A stretch of 64,000 nt of DNA from Halobacillus_A sp043497005 (GTDB taxonomy: Bacteria > Bacillota > Bacilli > Bacillales > Halobacillaceae), in the NCBI RefSeq assembly GCF_043497005.1, contig NZ_JBIEKE010000002.1, positions 1,302,001-1,366,000 on the forward strand. The letters run 5' to 3'. This document shows positions 24,488 through 32,478 of this stretch, piece by piece. Below the pieces are notes generated by a model. The model was not told the DNA's origin and did no database searches. It was given only the letters and a program-made list of their open reading frames with translations. Numbering within the stretch: position 1 is the first letter of the stretch; each line of letters starts with the position of its first letter. The translations under genes and the position numbers were made by a program.

Positions 24488-25345
24488 GTGGACGCCATCA
24501 AGATTTCTCATTATAAAAATGAATTTCTAACATTTTATGAACACGCTTCAAATTTAAATGCCGACCTGGAGGAACGGTTTTATATTTGGAAAAAACATTA
24601 TGGCTTTAATCCTTTTCGAAGAGAAGAGCAGAGAGAACAATTAGCTAAAGAAATGCTCACTCAAGCTTTTCCCAAGTACGAAGAAGCACTCTGTCATATC
24701 AGCGGTTTTGAACTTGAAGAAGAGAGCATTTACCGCTATGTATCCTGCATTCGAGAACAACTTCGCGCCTTTGAACCTATGCACTTGAACGTTGTTTTCT
24801 TTGTCGGTGATTTTGAAACCGATCCATTTATTGAGATAGAAGATAACGAAGCGTACACGCTTTATTATCCGATTGAAAAAGAGTGGAAACCCATCTATTT
24901 CGTCAATGAGCTCGTAAAAGCTGTTTATCTTAACCAATCAAAAATAAATCCATCACATTTAATTAATATTGCATTTGTTATCTTTCTTGAAGGGCTGGCT
25001 CTACATACGGCTAATCTAGTAGCAGCCTCAGATACCAGCCGAACAAGCCTCTATCCCTGGATGTCAAAGTGTCAGCTTGAACCTACACGAATCATGATGA
25101 ATATCTTCCCTCACTTACGCCGGTCTGACTATAAGGCCATCTATTCTTTTACAAAAGGAACTGGAGCATCTGGTTATCAGAATGAAGCTGGATTCGTCGG
25201 CTGGTGCGTGGTTGAACACATGTTAAAAAGAGGATATACCTTACCAGAACTGCTCCTAATCCCTGAAGACCGCGTCATAACATTGATTGAAAAGTCCCTT
25301 TATCAAGTTATGGAAGAATCAAAATATATTCAATCTCAGGAGTAG
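24488..25345 (+). CDS. DUF2268/YjaZ-like protein, probably without zinc site
   Basis: 285 aa starting at GTG 24488 (VDAIKISHYKNEFL) after GGGGGATAAAT. The middle section FVNELVKAVYLNQ followed ~20 residues later by VIFLEGLALHTANL has the spacing of DUF2268-type predicted metalloproteases, where HExxH is followed by an EGLA motif. Here the first motif reads NELVK, so both zinc histidines are missing. I assign the family weakly. If right, this is a catalytically dead relative. Probable operon with the hydrolase upstream. Confidence 0.45.
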   Translation: MDAIKISHYKNEFLTFYEHASNLNADLEERFYIWKKHYGFNPFRREEQREQLAKEMLTQAFPKYEEALCHISGFELEEESIYRYVSCIREQLRAFEPMHLNVVFFVGDFETDPFIEIEDNEAYTLYYPIEKEWKPIYFVNELVKAVYLNQSKINPSHLINIAFVIFLEGLALHTANLVAASDTSRTSLYPWMSKCQLEPTRIMMNIFPHLRRSDYKAIYSFTKGTGASGYQNEAGFVGWCVVEHMLKRGYTLPELLLIPEDRVITLIEKSLYQVMEESKYIQSQE

Positions 25346-25348
25346 GGG

Positions 25349-25503
25349 TTGCAATTCCCTCACAACCTGTTATACTTGGGTTAATTATTGTTGTTCGATT
25401 CATAACAGAGAAGGTAACGTAATAGTGAGTTCGTCTTGATTGAATATCAGAGCAAGAATAGTAATACAATGTGGGGCAAAGTTCCACGCAGGAGGTATTC
25501 TAC
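25349..25503 (+). promoter_or_regulatory. Promoter and structured leader of the first cold-shock gene
   Basis: TTGCAA (25349-25354), 16 bases, an extended -10 TGTTATACT (25368-25376), then a leader of about 120 nt to the ATG. Blocks TTATTGTTGTTCG, TTCGTCTTGATTG, GAGCAAGAATAGTAATACA and GTTCCACGCAGGAGGTATTC recur before the second copy. Long conserved leaders are typical of temperature-controlled csp mRNAs. Confidence 0.7.
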
Positions 25504-25704
25504 ATGGTAGAAGGTACAGTTAAATGGTTTAACGCAGAAAAAGGTTTCGGTTTCATCGAGGTTGAAGGTCAAGACGATGTATTCGTTCACTTCTCTGCTA
25601 TTCAAGAAGAAGGATTCAAATCTCTAGAAGAAGGACAAGCAGTAAGCTTTGAAATTCAAGAAGGTCAACGCGGACCTCAAGCTGCTAACGTTCAAAAAGC
25701 ATAA
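25504..25704 (+). CDS. Cold-shock protein (CspA/CspB family), copy 1
   Basis: 66 aa OB-fold nucleic-acid chaperone. RNP1 KGFGFIEV and RNP2 VFVHFSAI are intact. The ATG at 25504 has GGAGG eight bases upstream; the frame continues further up but lacks another site. It differs from the second copy at only two residues (A/V and S/N near position 45-47). Confidence 0.93.
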   Translation: MVEGTVKWFNAEKGFGFIEVEGQDDVFVHFSAIQEEGFKSLEEGQAVSFEIQEGQRGPQAANVQKA

Positions 25705-25707
25705 TAA

Positions 25708-25735
25708 TAAAAACTCCCGTAATGGGAGTTTTTTT
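25708..25735 (+). terminator. Terminator of csp copy 1
   Basis: AAAAACTCCC / GGGAGTTTTT with GTAAT loop. Confidence 0.9.
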
Positions 25736-25826
25736 ATTGAACAAAGCTCCTTAAACAATTCCCATCTAAAAAAAAAACCAGTGTGCAAAAAATTTATTTC
25801 TTAAATAGTATCATTTAAATGCTCAA

Positions 25827-25963
25827 TTTGTTATACTATTTATAGTTATTGTTGTTCGGATACGATTCAAAGAAATTGCTTCATAGTGATTTTCGTCTTG
25901 ATTGTGTGAAGAGCAAGAATAGTAATACATTGTGGAGAGAGTTCCACGCAGGAGGTATTCTAC
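25827..25963 (+). promoter_or_regulatory. Promoter and leader of the second cold-shock gene
   Basis: Extended -10 TGTTATACT (25829-25837) with no good -35, then a leader sharing the same ordered blocks as copy 1. The bases between the blocks have diverged, so the blocks are under selection. Confidence 0.65.
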
Positions 25964-26164
25964 ATGGTAGAAGGTACAGTTAAATGGTTTAACGCAGAAA
26001 AAGGTTTCGGTTTCATCGAGGTTGAAGGTCAAGACGATGTATTCGTTCACTTCTCTGCTATTCAAGAAGAAGGATTCAAATCTCTTGAAGAAGGACAAGT
26101 AGTAAACTTCGAAATCCAAGAAGGTCAACGCGGACCTCAAGCTGCTAACGTTCAAAAAGCATAA
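25964..26164 (+). CDS. Cold-shock protein (CspA/CspB family), copy 2
   Basis: 66 aa, nearly identical to copy 1 in protein and DNA, with the same GGAGGTATTCTAC site. RNP1 and RNP2 motifs intact. It has its own terminator, so the pair is two separate transcription units created by tandem duplication. Confidence 0.93.
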   Translation: MVEGTVKWFNAEKGFGFIEVEGQDDVFVHFSAIQEEGFKSLEEGQVVNFEIQEGQRGPQAANVQKA

Positions 26165-26167
26165 TAT

Positions 26168-26197
26168 AAAAAAAGCTCCCTTTATGGGAGCTTTTTT
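26168..26197. terminator. Terminator between csp copy 2 and map
   Basis: AAAAAAAGCTCCC / GGGAGCTTTTTT with TTTAT loop; T tracts on both strands. Confidence 0.9.
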
Positions 26198-26221
26198 AAT
26201 TGTCTCAGACAGGCTGTTTTA

Positions 26222-26974
26222 TCATTCGTCTTGCTCAGTCAAAATAAGGGGACCATCTTTTGTAATTGCCACGGTGTGTTCATACTGAGCTGACAATGAA
26301 CCATCCAGTGTTCGTGCCGTCCAATTGTTTTCATCCATTTTATTAGCGTACGTTCCGATATTAATCATAGGCTCGATGGTAATCACCATCCCCTCTTTCA
26401 ACCGTGCTCCTTTACCCGCTTGACCGAAATGAGGGATATACGGATCCTCGTGAATCGTTTCTCCAATGCCATGGCCGGTAAAGTCGCGTACAACTGAATA
26501 ACCTTCTCCTTCAGCATAAGATTGTATAGCATGGCCGATATCACCAATACGGTTACCCGCCTGCGCTTGCTCTATAGCTTTATATAATGCCGTTTTCGTT
26601 ACATCTAATAAATTCTGAGCCTCTTCACTAATTTCACCTACAGCATGGGTCCAAGCTGAATCTGCTAACGCACCGTTTAAATTAACTACCATATCAATTG
26701 TTACGATATCCCCTTTGTTCAACTTCTCATCACGAGGGAATCCATGGCATATTTCATCGTTTATCGAAGCACAAGTTGTAAACTCGTAGCCCTGATATCC
26801 TTTTTGTTCACCAGTAGCTCCGTGTTTGGCTAAGTAATTCTCTACAAAATTCTCTACTTCTAATGTTGTAACCCCTGGTTTAATAAAGTGACGCAGTTCT
26901 TTATGAACATTTGCCAGCAGCTTCCCCGCTTCATGCATAAGTTCTATTTCTCGCTTACTCTTTCTTTTAATCAT
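26222..26974 (-). CDS. map: Type I methionine aminopeptidase
   Basis: 250 aa, removes the initiator Met. The five metal ligands are recognisable: the two Asp in DMVVNLNGALADSAWTHAVG, His in DFTGHGIGETIHEDP, Glu in MVITIEPMI and Glu in LSAQYEHTVAI. The residue order matches the MapB/YflG branch, a second, non-ribosomal-operon MetAP in Bacillus, and the gene stands alone here as yflG does. Confidence 0.92.
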   Translation of the reverse strand: MIKRKSKREIELMHEAGKLLANVHKELRHFIKPGVTTLEVENFVENYLAKHGATGEQKGYQGYEFTTCASINDEICHGFPRDEKLNKGDIVTIDMVVNLNGALADSAWTHAVGEISEEAQNLLDVTKTALYKAIEQAQAGNRIGDIGHAIQSYAEGEGYSVVRDFTGHGIGETIHEDPYIPHFGQAGKGARLKEGMVITIEPMINIGTYANKMDENNWTARTLDGSLSAQYEHTVAITKDGPLILTEQDE

Positions 26975-27057
26975 ACCCGATCCCTCTCTTTACTATCTAA
27001 ATGCTTCTGCCATCTTGTATCATAACGAAAAATAAGACTCAAGACTAGTACGCCGTC

Positions 27058-27609
27058 TTAAATCTCTTTAATTATCCTGGCCGGGTTTCCTCCAACGAAC
27101 ACATTGGATGGCACGTCTTTTGTAACCACAGCCCCTGCACCAATGACAGCACCATTTCCTATTTTAACTCCCGGGTTAATGACAGCACTGCCTCCTACCC
27201 ACACATCATCACCGATTGTAATCGGCTTTGCGGATTCCAGCCCCGTTGCTCGTTCCTCTTTACTTAAAGGGTGAGTAGCCGTATACACTTGAGCATTCGG
27301 CCCAAACATGACTCGATCTCCAATCATAATCGGACATACGTCTAGAAAAACACAATTGAAATTTGCAAAAAAGTGATCGCCAACATGAATATTATAGCCA
27401 TAATCACATTGAAACATAGGTTCGACAAAGGCCCCTTCCCCACTTGAACCAAATAAATCTTGAAGAATCTGCCCGCGGTAATGTTCTTCCGTCACCTTTG
27501 AATGATTATATTCATGTAGAAGCTGTCTTGCTCTTTGCCTTTCATACACTAACTCTTCATCCCATGACTTATAAAGCTCTCCGGCTATCATCTTTTCTTT
27601 TTCTGACAT
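27058..27609 (-). CDS. maa: Maltose/galactoside O-acetyltransferase
   Basis: 183 aa left-handed beta-helix (hexapeptide) acetyltransferase. MIAGELYKSWDEELVYERQR is the Mac/Maa N-terminal domain. The catalytic His is in YTATHPLSKEER and the coil repeats run IGDDVWVGGSAVINPGVKIG, then GAVIGAGAVVTKDVPSN. It transfers acetyl from acetyl-CoA to sugars, probably as a detoxification step. ATG 27609 after GGGGAATGTCAA. Confidence 0.88.
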   Translation of the reverse strand: MSEKEKMIAGELYKSWDEELVYERQRARQLLHEYNHSKVTEEHYRGQILQDLFGSSGEGAFVEPMFQCDYGYNIHVGDHFFANFNCVFLDVCPIMIGDRVMFGPNAQVYTATHPLSKEERATGLESAKPITIGDDVWVGGSAVINPGVKIGNGAVIGAGAVVTKDVPSNVFVGGNPARIIKEI

Positions 27610-27706
27610 TTGACATTCCCCTTATTTCATATTAATTTTAAATATTCTTCCTTTACTTTATCACATTGATTCGCTAACCTTAGAACAATTAGGAGAGGAT
27701 AATACG

Positions 27707-28222
27707 ATGAACATAAAAAAACTAACAGGCCAAGATGCCGCAGCTTATCGCGAATTAAGACTTGAAGCACTTTTAACCAACCCAGATGCTTTTATTACGA
27801 CTTATGAACAAGAAAAGCAGCGACCGAACCCAATTGAATCGACAGCTGAACGATTAGACAGCTCTCAAGCAATCACAGTCGGTGCTTTTGAGGGACCACA
27901 GCTAATAGGCGTAGCCACGCTCATTCAAGGCTCTCACCCCAAATACCTCCATAAAGCTTCTATTGTGGGTGTATACGTAACAGCCGCTCACCGTCGCAGT
28001 GGAACAGCAAAACTACTTATTGAGGAAATGATCAAAGAAGCTGCTTCTTTAGAAATAGAGCTCATTCAGATTGCGGTTGTCACTGATAATAAACCAGCCG
28101 TTCGATTATATGAAAAAGCAGGTTTTAAAATATTTGGAACAGAACACCATGCGATTAAGCTTCAAGACCGCTATCTAGATGAGTACTGGATGGAATATTT
28201 CATTTCTTCCCCTGGAAGCTGA
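27707..28222 (+). CDS. GNAT family N-acetyltransferase
   Basis: 171 aa. AAYRELRLEALLTNPDAFIT opens the fold; VGVYVTAAHRRSGTAKLLIE is the acetyl-CoA loop (R-R-S-G-T-A), and LIQIAVVTDNKPAVRLYEKA then GFKIFGTE close it. Acceptor unknown. GGAGAGG lies before the ATG. It is upstream of, but 50 bases apart from, the ABC operon. Confidence 0.83.
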   Translation: MNIKKLTGQDAAAYRELRLEALLTNPDAFITTYEQEKQRPNPIESTAERLDSSQAITVGAFEGPQLIGVATLIQGSHPKYLHKASIVGVYVTAAHRRSGTAKLLIEEMIKEAASLEIELIQIAVVTDNKPAVRLYEKAGFKIFGTEHHAIKLQDRYLDEYWMEYFISSPGS

Positions 28223-28274
28223 AACATTTTTACACTTTAGTCGTATAGATTAAGAGAACAAAGGGGGGACCTTT

Positions 28275-28997
28275 ATGATTGAGATTGAGAATATCTCAAA
28301 GCAATTTTCTGGTAAAGTGGCTGTAAGTGATTTATCTCTGCAAGTAAATAACGGAAAAATTTTTGGTTTTCTTGGCCCAAACGGAGCTGGCAAGTCAACG
28401 ACCATTAAAATGATGACCGGTATTTTACCTATTGATGAAGGCAGGATTATCCTCAACGGTAGTGATATGGCTAAAAAGCCCTTAGAAACAAAACAAAAAA
28501 TAGGGTACGTGCCGGATCGGTCTGATGTATTTTTACGCTTAAAAGGAATCGAATATTTAAATTATGTTGCCGATGTTTACCACGTGCCTACAGAAATACG
28601 AAAAGAGAAAATTAACAACTTAACGAGAAGCTTCGGTATTCAACATGCGTTAAACGATCATATTCTTACATACTCTCATGGCATGAGGCAGAAAATAGTC
28701 GTGTGTGGGGTCTTACTACATGATCCTGAGGTGTGGATTCTTGATGAACCATTAACAGGATTAGACCCTAAATCCTCTTTTACTTTAAAAGAAATGATGC
28801 GTGAACATGCCAGAAAAGGCAAAACCGTGTTTTTCTCTACCCACGTTCTTGAAGTGGTTGAACAGCTGTGTGACGAAGTGGCTATTATTAATAACGGCCA
28901 ACTTGAATTCTTAGGTGATATGGCCGAGATGAAACGTCACTTTAAAGATGATGATAATTTAGAAAAAGTCTTCTTGGAGCTGACTCAGCATGAATAA
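28275..28997 (+). CDS. ABC exporter ATP-binding protein
   Basis: 240 aa. Walker A GPNGAGKSTT, a divergent signature TYSHGMRQKIVV, Walker B VWILDEPLTGLD and switch His FFSTHVLEVVEQ. The YSHGM form of the signature is common in ABC-2 exporters of this class. It is coupled to the next gene by an 8-base overlap. AAGGGGGGA precedes the ATG. Substrate unknown. Confidence 0.88.
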   Translation: MIEIENISKQFSGKVAVSDLSLQVNNGKIFGFLGPNGAGKSTTIKMMTGILPIDEGRIILNGSDMAKKPLETKQKIGYVPDRSDVFLRLKGIEYLNYVADVYHVPTEIRKEKINNLTRSFGIQHALNDHILTYSHGMRQKIVVCGVLLHDPEVWILDEPLTGLDPKSSFTLKEMMREHARKGKTVFFSTHVLEVVEQLCDEVAIINNGQLEFLGDMAEMKRHFKDDDNLEKVFLELTQHE

Positions 28998-30651
28998 AAC
29001 CTGGCGCTTAATCCGATTAATGTTAAAGATGCAGTTTTCCATGGCAGGCAAAAGCTCAGGTGAGAAAATGGGTTATCTATTTCTATTTATCTTTGCTATC
29101 CCTTTTTCTTTATTTATCTTTTACGCGATGGACGGCATTATAGGGGGTCTTTATGAGGTCCTTGCCCCTTTAAACAATGAAAGTTTCATTATAGGAATTC
29201 TACTCATTTCAATGTTCTGTCTATTTATATTTATCAGTCTTGGTTCAATTATCAGCTCTTTTTACTTTGCTGAAGATATTGAAGCCTTTATTTCGTTGCC
29301 TTACCACCCTTATCAAATTATGCTTGGTAAATCCGCTGCTCCTTTTTTAACGCTATATGTAACGAATGCAGTGATCTTAGCTCCAGCATTATTTATTTAT
29401 GGAGGGTACAGTGATGCCGGAGTACTTTATTACATGTACGCTTTTTTAATCTGGCTCGTTACGCCCCTTCTTCCTTTTGCCTTGACCGCCATCGTCATAA
29501 TGTATCTTATGCGTTTTCTTAACCTATCCAAGAATAAAGATCGAATAAAAATAATGACAGGTTTATTTACATTTGTTTTTATCATCGGATTAAATATTAT
29601 ATTGCGACTAGACTCAGGATCTTCTCAATTTGGTGAAGATCTTGGCCAAGTGTTTATGGAAAAGAATGCCCTGTTAGAACTAGTTACAGCTTTCTTCCCT
29701 TCTGCTTACTTAAGCTCAATTAGCTTAACCCAGCCGGCTACGTTACTTGGTTTCTTTTATTTGATGCTCTTATTTTTATTAACCGCTCTCCTATTTCTCA
29801 TTTACCTTACGGCTGGACAAAAGCTCTATTTTAAAGGAGTGCTAGGTTTATCAGCTGGGTCTAAAAACCGCTTAAATAAAAAGAAAGTGATAAAACAAAC
29901 GAGGCAAAAGAACGTCCTGTATATAAGCTGGATGAAAGAAATGAAGATTATGCTGCGCACACCGACTTTCTTCACTCAAATCATTGTCCAGTCTCTCGTT
30001 TTTCCTGTGTTGTTTATCGTTATCGTTGTGTTTGATACAGGTAATAGCAGTCTCTCAGCAGCAAGTATTGGCTCGATGCTTGAGGGGACGGATGAAAAAT
30101 ATATCGTGCTGGCTATGCTTGGCTTTACTGTATTTGCGCTTGGAATTAATCCTGCATCCATTTCATCTGTTTCCCGGGATGGAAAGAGCTGGTTTAATCA
30201 CTTATATATGCCGCTTCAACCTAAAACTGTGATTTTTAGTAAAGTACTTGCTGCTTTCACCATCAATCTGATCACCTTACTTGTAATCAGTTTAATTGCT
30301 CTTGGCTTTATGAACATTCCTGCTGATATTGTCAGCGTATGGCTGGTGTTATCATTGGTTACTAACTGGGCGGCAAGTGTTGTGGGCACCTCCCTTGACT
30401 TATATATGCCGAACCTTAAATGGACGGATGAACGTGAAATCTTTAAAGGACGGATAATTGGTATTTTGGCTTTAGTAATAGAAGTCGTTCTCTTTGGCAG
30501 TATGGTTTTAATTATATGGAATTCATCGTTTATCACTGGTCTATGGAGTACAACAGGTGTATTAACAGTGCTGCTCGCTGTGTCTACATTCGTCAGTCAT
30601 CTCATTTTAAAAAAGATGATTAACAATCACTTTTATTCCATAGCCTCATAA
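28990..30651 (+). CDS. ABC exporter permease, 553 aa
   Basis: Large permease with 11-12 TM helices in two halves, linked by a basic loop (KKKVIKQTRQKN, around residue 300). It matches the putative ABC-2 permease subunit class paired with stand-alone ATPases. EDIEAFISLPYHPYQIMLGK (about 95-115) and SSVSRDGKSWFNHLYMPLQP (about 395-415) are cytoplasmic coupling-type loops repeated in each half, suggesting an internal duplication. Substrate unknown. Confidence 0.8.
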   Translation: MNKTWRLIRLMLKMQFSMAGKSSGEKMGYLFLFIFAIPFSLFIFYAMDGIIGGLYEVLAPLNNESFIIGILLISMFCLFIFISLGSIISSFYFAEDIEAFISLPYHPYQIMLGKSAAPFLTLYVTNAVILAPALFIYGGYSDAGVLYYMYAFLIWLVTPLLPFALTAIVIMYLMRFLNLSKNKDRIKIMTGLFTFVFIIGLNIILRLDSGSSQFGEDLGQVFMEKNALLELVTAFFPSAYLSSISLTQPATLLGFFYLMLLFLLTALLFLIYLTAGQKLYFKGVLGLSAGSKNRLNKKKVIKQTRQKNVLYISWMKEMKIMLRTPTFFTQIIVQSLVFPVLFIVIVVFDTGNSSLSAASIGSMLEGTDEKYIVLAMLGFTVFALGINPASISSVSRDGKSWFNHLYMPLQPKTVIFSKVLAAFTINLITLLVISLIALGFMNIPADIVSVWLVLSLVTNWAASVVGTSLDLYMPNLKWTDEREIFKGRIIGILALVIEVVLFGSMVLIIWNSSFITGLWSTTGVLTVLLAVSTFVSHLILKKMINNHFYSIAS

Positions 30652-30697
30652 AAGAAAGAAAAGAGAAACCCTGCTTGTCATCAGGAGCGAAAGCCCC

Positions 30698-30960
30698 TTG
30701 AGGTCACTGAAAAAGTCCTGTCTAATCATATTGAGCCTCACAAATCGCTTGTCGATGGATGCTTGCCGCGGGCACGGCCTCAGATAACATGGTCAAGAAG
30801 TTCAACAGAGATCAATCTAGCACCCATACGTATGTTCAAACAAATAACTACTTCAAAAAAACTTTCTATGCGGTGTCTGGCGAAAAAACGTGAGAACTTA
30901 TGAAGGGCTGCTTTTTTACATTCTATCTTTCTTGGAACTATAGTTTTTCAGTGACCTCAT
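30698..30960. mobile_element. MITE-like element with IS-type terminal inverted repeats
   Basis: The left end (30698-30714) reads TTGAGGTCACTGAAAAA. The right end (30944-30960) is its inverse, TTTTTCAGTGACCTCAT. The 15-bp core GAGGTCACTGAAAAA is perfect, with a C/G difference just inside. The 260-bp interior has no coding capacity. It contains a block at 30734-30783 that recurs, inverted, at 59904-59945. The ends look like those of IS1182-type elements, and a transposase remnant of that family lies at 15.2 kb. No clear target duplication is seen. Confidence 0.65.
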
Positions 30961-30998
30961 GGATTTTGAGCGAGCGGCTTACATTCGATGAAATAAAA

Positions 30999-31050
30999 AT
31001 CATCCGAACTGATTTCAATAGAATCGTTCGGATGATTTTTTGCTTTATTC
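30999..31050 (+). repeat. Hairpin repeat module, copy B
   Basis: ATCATCCGAAC (30999-31009) / GTTCGGATGAT (31026-31036) followed by TTTTTGCTTTATTCC. Almost identical to 13684-13735. It can act as a terminator for plus-strand RNA and also lies at the 3' end of the minus-strand gene at 31066. Confidence 0.75.
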
Positions 31051-31065
31051 CGTTCTGTTCCTTCT

Positions 31066-31344
31066 TTACTTTATTTGCACTTTTTTATATTCAGCAATCC
31101 ATTTTTCAGGTGATTCTTTAACTTTATAGGAAAAAACGCCTCGTATGGTGTGTAAATAAAAGAAACCTAAACGCCCTGATAAGGGACGGTAAGACGCATC
31201 GTGAATATCTTTCATAGGGAATTGTTCAAACGGCGTAACTACTTGATCATAGTATAAGTCGATCGAAGATTCCTCTTCGATGAAATGCTGCTGGTTATGT
31301 TTAATTTCTCGCACCACCCAAACGATCGGCTGAGAACAGATCAT
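31066..31344 (-). CDS. Hypothetical protein, 92 aa
   Basis: Start at ATG 31344 (MICSQPIVWVVREIKHNQQH) with GGAGG eight bases upstream; the frame reaches 31392 without a site. Beta-rich, single domain, with SGRLGFFYLHTIRGVFSYKV near the C-terminus, and no TM segment. I do not recognise the family; a PH-like small domain is a guess from the strand pattern. Confidence 0.6.
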   Translation of the reverse strand: MICSQPIVWVVREIKHNQQHFIEEESSIDLYYDQVVTPFEQFPMKDIHDASYRPLSGRLGFFYLHTIRGVFSYKVKESPEKWIAEYKKVQIK

Positions 31345-31496
31345 TTTATACGCCTCCTTCCCCATATTCTTCTTTAAGGGTAGCGATAACACTCTCCTGT
31401 GTCAAACTTGTGCCTTTTTCTTTCAATTACCATGTGAATGTATTAGGATAGTACAGGTGTTTTTGTAAAAGCTAAAATTAATGGAGGATCCTAAGC

Positions 31497-32360
31497 ATGA
31501 GCAACCGTAATAAAGGAATCATACTACTACTTATTTCAGCATTCGGCTTCGCTATGATGGCGGCTTTCGTTAAACTTTCAGGTGATGTACCTACTGTCCA
31601 AAAAACATTATTTAGAAATGCTGTTTCGGCAGTTATCGCCTTTGGATTAGTGATTTACCATAAAGAACGTCTATTTGGAAAAAAAGAAAACCAGGGGCTT
31701 CTCCTATCTCGCTCAGCTTTGGGTACGATTGGAATGGTGCTGTTTTTCTATGCTATTGACCATCTTGTTCTCTCTGATGCTGATATGCTGAATAAACTAA
31801 GTCCATTTTTATTAATTATTTTTTCAGCGATCTTTTTAAAAGAAAAAGCGCGAACGTACCAGGTGGTTTCCATTGTCATTGCTTTCTTTGGCACCCTGCT
31901 CATTATTAAACCGCAGTTTTCCATCGAATTTATCCCCTATTTAGCAGGGATCTTTTCTGCCGTATTCGCTGCTGGTGCCTATACATTGTTAAGAGTGTTA
32001 GGAGATAAAGAGAAGTTCTACACTGTTGTATTTTATTTCTCCTTTTTTACGACAGTCTCCCTGACTCCGTTTACGATTGCGTACTATGAGCCTATGTCTA
32101 CTGAACAGTGGATTTACCTTCTTTCTGCAGGAGGATTTGCAACAGTTGGTCAATTCGGCCTGACGATTGCTTACAAATTTGCTCCCGCCAGAGAGATATC
32201 TATATTTTTCTACTCCACCGTCGTGTACTCTGCTCTTATCAGCATCTTTTTATTTGGACAAGTTCCAGACTGGTTAAGTATAGTAGGGTATTTCACTATT
32301 TTCGGTGCTTCTCTTTACATGTTTTTACGTAATAATAAAGAAGCTAAGCCAGCCGTTTAA
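31497..32360 (+). CDS. DMT superfamily (EamA) transporter
   Basis: 287 aa with ten TM segments in two EamA repeats (IILLLISAFGFAMMAAFVKL at the start; ALGTIGMVLFFYAIDHLVL; VIAFFGTLLIIKPQF; second repeat from AGIFSAVFAAGAYTLLRVLG). It is a probable metabolite exporter of unknown substrate. GGAGGATCCTAAGC precedes the ATG. The GGTACC repeat follows 17 bases after the stop. Confidence 0.85.
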   Translation: MSNRNKGIILLLISAFGFAMMAAFVKLSGDVPTVQKTLFRNAVSAVIAFGLVIYHKERLFGKKENQGLLLSRSALGTIGMVLFFYAIDHLVLSDADMLNKLSPFLLIIFSAIFLKEKARTYQVVSIVIAFFGTLLIIKPQFSIEFIPYLAGIFSAVFAAGAYTLLRVLGDKEKFYTVVFYFSFFTTVSLTPFTIAYYEPMSTEQWIYLLSAGGFATVGQFGLTIAYKFAPAREISIFFYSTVVYSALISIFLFGQVPDWLSIVGYFTIFGASLYMFLRNNKEAKPAV

Positions 32361-32376
32361 AGTAAAGAAGAAATTC

Positions 32377-32478
32377 GGTACCAGGTACCGAATTTCACCA
32401 TCTTTCATCGACCTTTAGTTTTTCAGTGACCTCAGTCGTTTCCTCAAACAAGCTGAAGGAAAACCGTACCTGATGCCC
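32377..32478. repeat. GGTACC palindromic repeat, copy 2, with an IS-end fragment inside
   Basis: The left arm GGTACCAGGTACCGAATTTCAC (32377-32398, first 20 bases as in copy 1) and right arm AAAACCGTACCTGATGCCC (32461-32478) flank TTTTTCAGTGACCTC (32419-32433). That 15-mer is the same as the terminal repeat of the element at 30.7-31.0 kb. The right arm touches the stop codon of the dipeptidase gene. Confidence 0.65.
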
